Below are positions 24,877 through 33,243 of a stretch of 36,450 bases of DNA, in pieces. The notes beneath the pieces are model-generated. The model was given only the letters and a program-made list of their open reading frames with translations. It did not search any database and was not told where the DNA came from. The stretch covers positions 1-36,450 of the forward strand of contig JAATFG010000030.1 of NCBI GenBank assembly GCA_015655355.1, in the 5' to 3' direction. The translations under genes were made by a program, and so were the position numbers. This stretch comes from Lysobacterales bacterium. Its GTDB lineage: Bacteria; Pseudomonadota; Gammaproteobacteria; Xanthomonadales; Xanthomonadaceae. The first letter of the stretch is position 1, and every line of letters begins with the position of its first letter.

Positions 24877-25897
24877 TTTCGACGCGCGCGCCGCCCGCCT
24901 TCGCCGACGCGAACGCCGCGTCGATCACGCGCATGTCGCGCAAGCCTTCCTCGCCCGGCGCGAGCGATGGCGCGCCGCCGAGGATCGCGAGCGCATCGTC
25001 GTCCATCTGTTGCGCCTGCATGCGCGGCTTGGCGCCGAGCGTCGCATCAAGCACGATGCCGTCGCTGGTGATGCCGCGATTGCTGTCGTAAAACTGGTAC
25101 GGCGAAAGCTCGTACCAGCCGCGCTCGCATTCGACGCGCAGGCGATTCATCGCTTCGCCGACGCTGGTGACGCAGTGCGCGACCAGGCCATCGGGAAATT
25201 CCAGTGCAAGGCGCATCGTCTCCTCCATGCCACGGAAAACCTCGGGCCGCGCGACTTCCGCGCGCGCGCTGACCGCGACCGGTTCCATGCCGGACGCATG
25301 GCGCGCGGCGTTGATCGCGTACACGCCCATGTCGTACAGCGGATTGCCGCCACGTGCCGGATCGAGCCGCCAGTCGTCACCCGGCACACCGTGAAAGCCG
25401 TCGTAACCGGCTTCGGCGGACAGGCGCAGTGGTTTGCCATAAGGTTGTTCGCGCGCCCACGCGGCAACTTGTTGCATCAATGGATCATGCAGCAGGCGAT
25501 AGCCGATCGACAGGCGCACCTTGTTTGCATTGCACGCATCGATCATCGATTGCGCTTCGGCGGAATCCATCGCCATCGGTTTCTCGCACCACACATGCTT
25601 GCCGGCCTTGGCGGCGCGGATCGCGTATTCCGCGTGCAGCGAAGTCGGCAACACGATGTAAGCCACGTCGATGTCGTCGTTTTCGGCGATGCGCTCGAAG
25701 TCGTCGTAGGTGTAGACGTTGCGGTCGGGAATGGCGTATTCGCGCTGCCACGCGGCGGCTTTTTCGCGCGAACCGCTGACCAGACCGGCGAGCTTGCAGT
25801 GTTGGGTCAATTGCAGCGCCGGCGCGAGCAGTCCGCGCGCGTAGCCGCTGAGGCCGACCAGGGCCACGCCGAGTTTGCGTTGCACCGCGGCGACCAC
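24863..25897 (-). CDS. Gfo/Idh/MocA-family NAD(P)-dependent oxidoreductase
   Basis: A 344-residue sugar or cyclitol dehydrogenase-like enzyme. The N-terminal Rossmann fold (KLGVALVGLSGYARGLLAPA) binds NAD(P); the catalytic Lys106 is in HVWCEKPMAM; the C-terminal domain includes GYDGFHGVPGDDWRLDP and GGNPLYDMGVYAIN, close in style to glucose-fructose oxidoreductase. No Tat-type signal is present, so it is probably cytoplasmic. The start is a GTG at 25897, 7 bp after the TlpA-like stop, which makes it the third gene of a tight minus-strand unit. The 3' end overlaps the permease gene by 14 bp. Confidence 0.9.
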   Translation of the reverse strand: MVAAVQRKLGVALVGLSGYARGLLAPALQLTQHCKLAGLVSGSREKAAAWQREYAIPDRNVYTYDDFERIAENDDIDVAYIVLPTSLHAEYAIRAAKAGKHVWCEKPMAMDSAEAQSMIDACNANKVRLSIGYRLLHDPLMQQVAAWAREQPYGKPLRLSAEAGYDGFHGVPGDDWRLDPARGGNPLYDMGVYAINAARHASGMEPVAVSARAEVARPEVFRGMEETMRLALEFPDGLVAHCVTSVGEAMNRLRVECERGWYELSPYQFYDSNRGITSDGIVLDATLGAKPRMQAQQMDDDALAILGGAPSLAPGEEGLRDMRVIDAAFASAKAGGARVEITRG

Positions 25898-25904
25898 GTG
25901 CGGC

Positions 25905-26476
25905 TCAGGCCTTGCCGTTGGCGGCGATCTCGGCTTCGACCTGCTGCGCCGTCACCGGGCCGACGAACTGCTTGACCACCTTGCCCTGCGGCGACAGCAG
26001 GTAACTCGTCGGCAGGCCGCGCGGCACGGCGAAATCCGCCGGCGGGTTGAAGGTATCGACGATGGCGATCGGGTAATGCACCGGATGCGATTGCAGGAAT
26101 TTCCGCATGTCGGCGACGCTGATGTCGTCGTAGGCGAGGCCGACCACGTCGAGGTCGGCGCGGCGCTGGTCGAGCGCGTCGAGGTCGGGCATTTCCTTCA
26201 GGCATGGCCCGCACCACGTCGCCCAGAAATTGACCACGACCCAATGGCCCTTGTGCGCGGACAAATCGTAATCGCCGCCATCGACGGCCTTCAATTCCAG
26301 CGCCGGGAAATCCGCGGTGGTTTCGCGCGGCTTGGGCGTCGCCGCCGGCGTTGCGGAGGTTTGTGCACTCGCCAGCGACGGCGTTGCGACGGCTTGCGCA
26401 TCGGTATCGGCGTTCGCGCCGGAATGCGTGCAGGCCGGCAGCACGGCCAGCAGCAGGGACAGGACGAGAATCTTGT

Positions 26477-26480
<4 letters not shown>
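25905..26480 (-). CDS. TlpA/ResA-like thioredoxin-fold lipoprotein
   Basis: Periplasmic, probably membrane-anchored thiol-disulfide protein of 191 residues. The signal peptide MNKILVLSLLLAVLPAC ends in a lipobox with Cys17 as the lipidated residue. An Ala/Thr/Pro-rich spacer (20-55) leads to a redoxin domain with active site WATWCGPCLKEMPDL (Cys90, Cys93) and the cis-Pro region VPRGLPTSYLL. Such proteins reduce disulfides in cytochrome c or other envelope partners. Its ATG overlaps the YihY-family stop by 4 bp (26477-26480), and the oxidoreductase follows 7 bp later. Confidence 0.92.
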
Positions 26481-28407
<1,927 letters not shown>

Positions 28408-28471
28408 AGCATCGCGGCAGTTCGGCGAAAGGCATTAGAATTCACGCAACTTTTTCGTGCGGAGCACCACG

Positions 28472-28957
28472 ATGGACGAACTGCTGATCGTCACCACCGG
28501 CGGCACCATCGACAAGATCTATTTCGACGACAAGTCCGACTACCAGATCGGCGATCCGCAGATCGGCGGCATCCTCAAGGAACTTGGCGTCGGCTTCCGC
28601 TTCAACGTGATCCCGATCCTGCGCAAGGATTCGCTGCACATCACCGCCGCCGACCGCGAGCTGATCCATGCCGCCATCGCCGCGCAGGCGGCGACGCGCG
28701 TGCTGATCACCCACGGCACCGACACGATGGTCGACACCGCGCGCGCACTGGCCGACATCACCGGCAAGACCATCGTGCTGACCGGCGCGCTGAACCCGGC
28801 GCGCTTCCGCGGCAGCGATGCGGAATTCAACATCGGCTGCGCGGTCGGCGCGGTGCAATCGTTGCCGCCGGGCGTCTACATCACGATGAACGGGCGCATC
28901 TGGAATCCGAACCACGTGCGCAAGAACGTCGCCGCCAACCGCTTCGAGGAAGCGTGA
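28472..28957 (+). CDS. single-domain asparaginase-like protein
   Basis: A 161-residue protein matching only the N-terminal catalytic domain of bacterial L-asparaginases, which are about 330 residues. Both nucleophile-loop motifs are present: TTGGTIDKIYFDD (Thr near residue 9-12) and ITHGTDTMVDTA (Thr-Asp pair near residue 80). The C-terminal domain, which in full-length enzymes completes the active site across the dimer, is missing. The frame ends cleanly before a terminator, so this looks like a stable short form and not a recent truncation. Activity is uncertain. ATG 28472 has a GGAG about 7 nt upstream. Confidence 0.87.
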   Translation: MDELLIVTTGGTIDKIYFDDKSDYQIGDPQIGGILKELGVGFRFNVIPILRKDSLHITAADRELIHAAIAAQAATRVLITHGTDTMVDTARALADITGKTIVLTGALNPARFRGSDAEFNIGCAVGAVQSLPPGVYITMNGRIWNPNHVRKNVAANRFEEA

Positions 28958-28988
28958 GCAGCAACTCCGCCTCCTGCCCGCGAAAACG

Positions 28989-29015
28989 AAAAAGCCCGGA
29001 ATTTCCGGGCTTTTT
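28989..29015. terminator. bidirectional intrinsic terminator
   Basis: Hairpin AAAAAGCCCGGA - ATT - TCCGGGCTTTTT between the convergent asparaginase-like gene and ilvE. A-tract and T-tract flank the stem, so it can work on both strands. The stem is the same GCCCGGA/TCCGGGC as in the terminator at 18907-18933. Confidence 0.92.
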
Positions 29016-29033
29016 GTTGGAGCAGGATGCGGG

Positions 29034-30119
29034 TCACGCGCTCAGCTTCACCAGCCAGCCGTGCCTGTCTTCGCCGCGGCCGTACTGGATGTCGGTCAGT
29101 TCCTTGCGCAGCGCCATCGTGACGATGCCGGCCGGCGCATCGGGCTTGCCGATCTGGATGTCCTTGCCCTTCAACTCGGCGATAGGCGCGATCACCGCGG
29201 CGGTGCCGCAGGCGAAGAGCTCGCTGATCTCGCCCGAAGCCACGCCATCGGCGACTTCCTGCAGCGCGATGCGACGTTCGGTGACCGCATGGCCGCGCGC
29301 GCGCGCCAGCGTGATCAGCGAATCGCGGGTGATGCCCGGCAAAATCGAACCGCTCAACGCCGGCGTGTCGATGCGGCCGTCCTTGTACACGACGAACAGG
29401 TTCATGCCGCCGAGTTCCTCGAGATAGGTGCCGGTTTCCGCGTCGAGGAACAGCACCTGCGAGCAGCCCTGCGCATAGGCTTCCTTCTGCGGCAGCAGGG
29501 ACGCGGCGTAGTTGCCACCGAACTTGGCTGCGCCGGTGCCACCCTTGCCGGCGCGCGCGTAATGGTCGCTGACCCAGATCGATACCGGGGCCACGCCCTT
29601 GGCGAAGTACGCGCCGACCGGGCTGGCGATGACGTAATAGCCCGCGCCTTCGGCCGCGCGCACGCCGAGGAAGGCTTCGGTGGCGATCTCGAACGGACGG
29701 AAATACAGGCTGGTTTCCGCCGCGCTCGGCACCCACGCGCTGTCCACCGCGATCAACTGGCGCAGCGATTCGGTGAATTCCTCGACCGGCAGTTCCGGCA
29801 GCGCGAGGCGCTGCGCCGAGCGCTGCAGGCGCGCGCCGTTGGCGTCCGGGCGGAACGTCCAGATCGAGCCGTCGGCGTGGCGATAGGCCTTGATGCCCTC
29901 GAAGATCTCCTGCGCGTAATGCAGCACCGACGCGGCCGGGTCGAGCGCCAACGGGCCATACGGAATCACCCGCGCATCCTGCCAGCCGCCGCCCTTGTTC
30001 CAGTCGATCGCGACCATGTGGTCGCTGAAGAACTTGCCGAAACCGGGATTGGCGAGAATTTCGCCGCGCTGCGCATCGCTGCGCGGGTTCGGGTTGCGGG
30101 TGACGGCGTATTTCAGCAT
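29034..30119 (-). CDS. ilvE: branched-chain amino acid aminotransferase
   Basis: PLP-dependent class IV aminotransferase of 361 residues catalysing the last step of Leu, Ile and Val synthesis, with glutamate as donor. The length and sequence match the longer type II branch, resembling eukaryotic BCATs. The PLP lysine is Lys199 in GTGAAKFGGNYAASL; other family blocks are LHYAQEIFEGIKAYR, TSLYFRPFEIATE, EELGGMNLFVVY and LSGSILPGITRDSL. The N-terminus MLKYAVTRNPNPRSDA is the only sensible start. It is the last gene of a minus-strand series sufT-DUF1801-ilvE, with 63 bp before it that may carry its own promoter. Confidence 0.95.
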   Translation of the reverse strand: MLKYAVTRNPNPRSDAQRGEILANPGFGKFFSDHMVAIDWNKGGGWQDARVIPYGPLALDPAASVLHYAQEIFEGIKAYRHADGSIWTFRPDANGARLQRSAQRLALPELPVEEFTESLRQLIAVDSAWVPSAAETSLYFRPFEIATEAFLGVRAAEGAGYYVIASPVGAYFAKGVAPVSIWVSDHYARAGKGGTGAAKFGGNYAASLLPQKEAYAQGCSQVLFLDAETGTYLEELGGMNLFVVYKDGRIDTPALSGSILPGITRDSLITLARARGHAVTERRIALQEVADGVASGEISELFACGTAAVIAPIAELKGKDIQIGKPDAPAGIVTMALRKELTDIQYGRGEDRHGWLVKLSA

Positions 30120-30182
30120 TGCGACGCTCTGCGAATGACGAAGAAGTCCGTCAATGATACGCCGCCGGGCGCGCGGCTTGGC

Positions 30183-30545
30183 CTACTTCTTCGCCCGCTT
30201 CGGCTTCGCGCCGGCGGCATTGAGTTCCGCGGCGGCGCGCACCAGCGCCCTGAATGCCTCGGCATCGACGGTTTCGCCTTCGCTGATGTCGATCGCGCGG
30301 CGCACGTTGCCGTCGAGCCCGGCGTTGAACAATCGCGCCGGGTCAGGCAACGACGCGCCCTTGGCGAAGGTCAGCTTGACCTTCGCCTTGTAGGTTTCGC
30401 CGGTGCAGAGGATGCCGTCGCGCGACCACGTCGGCACGCCGTGCGGATTGCTCGGCTTGATCCACTTGCGCTCTTCGACGGCGTCGGGAACCGCCTCCAC
30501 GATCAACCGGCGCATCCGCTCCAGGGTGTCGGCGCGCCAATCCAT
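30183..30545 (-). CDS. DUF1801-family protein
   Basis: A 120-residue cytoplasmic protein of the DUF1801 (YdhG-like) family, function unknown. Recognisable blocks are VPDAVEERKWIKPSNPHGVP, a central strand pattern ILCTGETYKAKVKLTF and ARLFNAGLDGNVRRAIDIS. The tail AAGAKPKRAKK is basic and may be disordered. Only 1 bp separates it from the sufT stop upstream, so the two are surely on one transcript, though no functional link is known. Confidence 0.85.
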   Translation of the reverse strand: MDWRADTLERMRRLIVEAVPDAVEERKWIKPSNPHGVPTWSRDGILCTGETYKAKVKLTFAKGASLPDPARLFNAGLDGNVRRAIDISEGETVDAEAFRALVRAAAELNAAGAKPKRAKK

Positions 30546-30546
30546 G

Positions 30547-31113
30547 TCACAGCATCCCGGTTTCCAGCCGTGCCGCTTCGCTCATCATGTGCTGGCTCCA
30601 CGGCGGGTCGAACACCAGTTCGACGTCGATATCGGCGACGGTGGGAATCAGCTCGAGCTTGCTGCGCACGTCGTCGACGAGGATCTCGCCCATGCCGCAG
30701 CCCGGCGCGGTCAACGTCATCTTCACCGCGACCGTGCGCTGGCTCTTGCCGGATTCGCCATCTTCGCGCTTGCCGATGTTCACTTCGTAGACGAGGCCGA
30801 GGTCGACGATGTTGTGCGGGATTTCCGGGTCGTAGATCGTGCGCAACTGCTGCCACACCAGTTTCTCGACGTCCTCGTCGCTGGCGTCGGCGGGCAGTTC
30901 CAGCGCCGGCGGCGGTTCCTTGCCGATCGCATCCGCGTCCTTGCCGGCGATGCGGAACAGCGAACCATCGACGAACACGGTGTAGCTGCCGCCGAGCGCC
31001 TGGGTGATGTAGCCATAGCTGCCGGCGGGCAGGCGCACTTCCTCGCCGGCCGGGACGATCACGGCCATGACGTCACGCTCGAAGTGGACAGGTTCGCTGC
31101 TGCGGGAATACAT
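30547..31113 (-). CDS. sufT: SufT-type Fe-S cluster assembly/maturation protein
   Basis: A 188-residue protein of the long SufT type: an N-terminal beta-rich region (RDVMAVIVPAGEEVRLPAGS, then TQALGGSYTVFVDG) plus a C-terminal MIP18/DUF59 domain with RTIYDPEIPHNIVDLGLVYE, LTAPGCGMGEILVDDV and ELVFDPPWSQHMMSEAARL. The Cys in the PGCGMG loop is the conserved family residue. SufT helps mature Fe-S proteins under high demand. No sufBCDS genes are in the window. MYSRSSEPVHF at 31113 is the likely start; a longer frame to 31152 is not family-like. Confidence 0.9.
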   Translation of the reverse strand: MYSRSSEPVHFERDVMAVIVPAGEEVRLPAGSYGYITQALGGSYTVFVDGSLFRIAGKDADAIGKEPPPALELPADASDEDVEKLVWQQLRTIYDPEIPHNIVDLGLVYEVNIGKREDGESGKSQRTVAVKMTLTAPGCGMGEILVDDVRSKLELIPTVADIDVELVFDPPWSQHMMSEAARLETGML

Positions 31114-31254
31114 GATTATGGAAGTGGGGACGGGACGCGCGAAGGCAATCACATTATTTTAGCCCCTCGCCGTTGCCCGCGCCCGACGCCGTACTTTCGG
31201 CAGGCGCGCAGTCACGGAACGCAGCGTATCCTGCGCTGCCGCATCGGAGCCGAA
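31114..31254. promoter_or_regulatory. divergent intergenic region between sufT and a small membrane protein gene
   Basis: A 141-bp gap between divergent genes, with a short AT-rich patch (ATCACATTATTTTAG, 31149-31163) that could be part of a promoter. I see no clear -35/-10 pair or operator. Confidence 0.3.
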
Positions 31255-31695
31255 ATGCCGCCTTCCCCGTCTTTCCCCCGGCCAGCCGCCCGCCATTCCG
31301 CCCATGCGCTGGGCTGGCCGCTGGCCCTGCTGGTGTTCGCCTGTCTGGCCGTGTCCGGCCTGTGGACTCTGGTTTCGCTGCATTCCGGCCGCTTGTGCGG
31401 CGGCATGGCGGTGCCGCTGGCGCTGGCGAGCATCGCCGCGTTGCGTCTGGGCGGCATGCCGCGGCGGCCGTTGCGCCGGGCACTGGCGGTGGCGGCCACG
31501 CTGCTGTGCAGCGCGCTGGTGGCATGGTGCGTGATCGCCCTGGAAATCGGCTTCAGCCTTGGCCTCGGCCCGCTCGCGGCGGTGCAGAAGCTCGGCCCGC
31601 ACCTGGCCCTGACCATGTTGCAGCTGGCGGCCACGCCGGCCGACTTCATCGGCCTGCTCGCGGCCTTGCTGCTGGCCATCTGGCTGGGGAAATAG
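31255..31695 (+). CDS. hypothetical membrane protein
   Basis: A 146-residue protein that I do not recognise. After a Pro/Ser-rich start (MPPSPSFPRPAARHSAHA) there are four hydrophobic segments, around residues 19-36, 47-63, 77-98 and 125-144, so it is very probably an inner-membrane protein. A GGAG lies 5 nt before the ATG at 31255, supporting the start. It is 72 bp upstream of the sigma-factor gene on the same strand and may share its transcript. Real coding is supported by the hydrophobic pattern and the ribosome-binding site. Confidence 0.7.
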   Translation: MPPSPSFPRPAARHSAHALGWPLALLVFACLAVSGLWTLVSLHSGRLCGGMAVPLALASIAALRLGGMPRRPLRRALAVAATLLCSALVAWCVIALEIGFSLGLGPLAAVQKLGPHLALTMLQLAATPADFIGLLAALLLAIWLGK

Positions 31696-31767
31696 CGCGG
31701 CCCTGTCAACCGGCCCGGCCGCCGCGCGTTTGCTGCTATTGAGTCCACACGCCACAGGTCCCAAGCT

Positions 31768-32358
31768 GTGTTGGTGAGCGCCGAACACGATCCATCGCCG
31801 CCGGTTTCCGCGCCGGTCGCCGCTTCGATTGAGCGGGCTTCGATCGAGCCGGCTTCAATCGAGCAATTCCTCGCGGGCATCGGCACGCGCGCCTTCCGCT
31901 TCGCCGAAGCCGGCCTGCGCCAGCGCGACGATGCGCTCGACGCGGTGCAGGAAGCGATGCTGAAGATGCTGGTCTACAAGGACCGGCCGGCGCCAGAATG
32001 GACGCCGCTGTTCTGGAGCATCCTGCGCCGCAAGATCATCGACATGCAGCGCCGTGGCAAGTTCCGCCGGCTGCTGTTCGTGCAGGCCGGAGAACACGAC
32101 GAGGAAAGCCGCATCGATTGGGCCGACCCCGCCGCCACGCCAGCGCAGGCGCAGGAACGGCGCGAAACCTGGGCCAGGCTGGCGCAGGCGCTGCGGACCC
32201 TGCCGGTGCGGCAACGCGAAGCCTTCACCCTGCGCGTGCTGGAGGAACTCGACGTCGCCCAGACCGCCGCGGCGATGGGCTGCTCGGAAGGTTCGGTGAA
32301 AACCCACTTGTCGCGCGCACGCGCGGCATTGCAGAAACAACTGGAGGACGTGCGATGA
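31768..32358 (+). CDS. ECF-like RNA polymerase sigma factor
   Basis: Sigma-70-family factor of up to 196 residues. Region 2 spans about 32-95 (FRFAEAGLRQRDDALDAVQE, then LFWSILRRKIIDMQRRGKF). Region 4 spans about 135-190 with the HTH LPVRQREAFTLRVLEELDVA and MGCSEGSVKTHLSRARAAL. The first codons are GTG TTG GTG, so the exact start is uncertain. The N-terminus carries a triple repeat ASIER-ASIEP-ASIEQ encoded by three near-identical 15-bp units (31822-31866). Its stop overlaps the DUF3619-like gene by ATGA. The sigma/DUF3619/DUF3106 order recurs in beta- and gammaproteobacteria. Confidence 0.9.
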   Translation: MLVSAEHDPSPPVSAPVAASIERASIEPASIEQFLAGIGTRAFRFAEAGLRQRDDALDAVQEAMLKMLVYKDRPAPEWTPLFWSILRRKIIDMQRRGKFRRLLFVQAGEHDEESRIDWADPAATPAQAQERRETWARLAQALRTLPVRQREAFTLRVLEELDVAQTAAAMGCSEGSVKTHLSRARAALQKQLEDVR

Positions 32359-32723
32359 ACGCCTTGCACGAAGAAGCATTCGACACGGACAAATTCGACG
32401 CGACGCTGCGCGCTGCGCACGCCGCGGCGTTGGCGAACGTTTCGCCGCCAACCCTGCAGCGCCTGCGCGGCGCACGCCACGCGGCGACGCAGGCGCACGC
32501 GCCACGCCCGCGCTGGTGGCTGTCGGCGACGGTGCCGGCGGTGTTGGCCATCGCCATCGGCCTGCCCTGGTTGAACGGCCGCGTGACGCATGCGCCGGCG
32601 GCCCACGCCGTCGCACCGGCCGCAGTCACCGGCAACAACGACGACTACACCGCGACGCTGGACGAAAACCCGGACCTGTACCTGTGGATGGCGTCGGACG
32701 GCAAGCAACTGGCGATGGAGTGA
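32355..32723 (+). CDS. DUF3619-like single-pass membrane protein, possible anti-sigma factor
   Basis: A 122-residue protein with a cytoplasmic N-terminal half (MNALHEEAFDTDKFDATLRA), one membrane segment (about residues 52-69, WWLSATVPAVLAIAIGLPWL) and a short periplasmic tail ending ENPDLYLWMASDGKQLAME. Size, topology and position directly after a sigma gene with a 4-bp overlap fit the DUF3619 group and a role restraining the sigma factor. That role is inference, since no zinc-binding anti-sigma motif is present. Confidence 0.8.
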   Translation: MNALHEEAFDTDKFDATLRAAHAAALANVSPPTLQRLRGARHAATQAHAPRPRWWLSATVPAVLAIAIGLPWLNGRVTHAPAAHAVAPAAVTGNNDDYTATLDENPDLYLWMASDGKQLAME

Positions 32724-32727
32724 GACG

Positions 32728-33228
32728 ATGAAGCACGCATACGCAAGACTGCTGTTGGCCACGGCGCTGGGCGCAAGCATCGGCGCCGCCTCGGCGCAAA
32801 GCACGGCTCCCGCACCGGCGACGCCGGCACTGCCGGAATGGGACAAGCTCACTCCGGCGCAGCGCGAAACCGTGCTGGCGCCGCTGCGCGAGCACTGGAA
32901 CGACGCTGCGCCGGACGAGCGCGCGCGCATGTTCGGCCACGCCCAGCGCTGGCAGCAGATGTCCCCGCAACAGCGCGAACACGCGCACGATGGCATGCGC
33001 CGCTTCGAGCATCTTTCGCCGGAACAGCGCGAGGCCGCGCGCGCACTGTTCTTCAAGATGCGCGGCATGCCGCCGGAACAGCGCAAGCAACTGATCGATC
33101 AATGGAAAGCGATGACGCCGCAGCAGCGCCAGCAATGGCTGCAGCAGAACCCGCCACCGGCGGACGACGACCATGACGGGCACGCACCGCCGGGGGACAG
33201 GGACATGCCGCCGCCTCCGCGGCCATGA
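32728..33228 (+). CDS. DUF3106-family exported protein
   Basis: A 166-residue exported protein. The signal peptide (residues 1-23, ending GASIGAASA) precedes a helical domain built of repeated L-S/T-P-E/A-Q-R-E units: LTPAQRETVLAPLREHW, MSPQQREHAHDGM, LSPEQREAARALFFKM, MPPEQRKQLIDQW, MTPQQRQQWLQQN. This is the DUF3106 pattern, reminiscent of periplasmic Spy/CpxP-like LTxxQ proteins. The C-terminal 25 residues are Pro/Asp/His-rich. It follows the anti-sigma-like gene by 4 bp, so it is probably an output of the same sigma module. Function is unknown. Confidence 0.88.
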   Translation: MKHAYARLLLATALGASIGAASAQSTAPAPATPALPEWDKLTPAQRETVLAPLREHWNDAAPDERARMFGHAQRWQQMSPQQREHAHDGMRRFEHLSPEQREAARALFFKMRGMPPEQRKQLIDQWKAMTPQQRQQWLQQNPPPADDDHDGHAPPGDRDMPPPPRP

Positions 33229-33243
33229 GCAAGTAGCGCGGGA

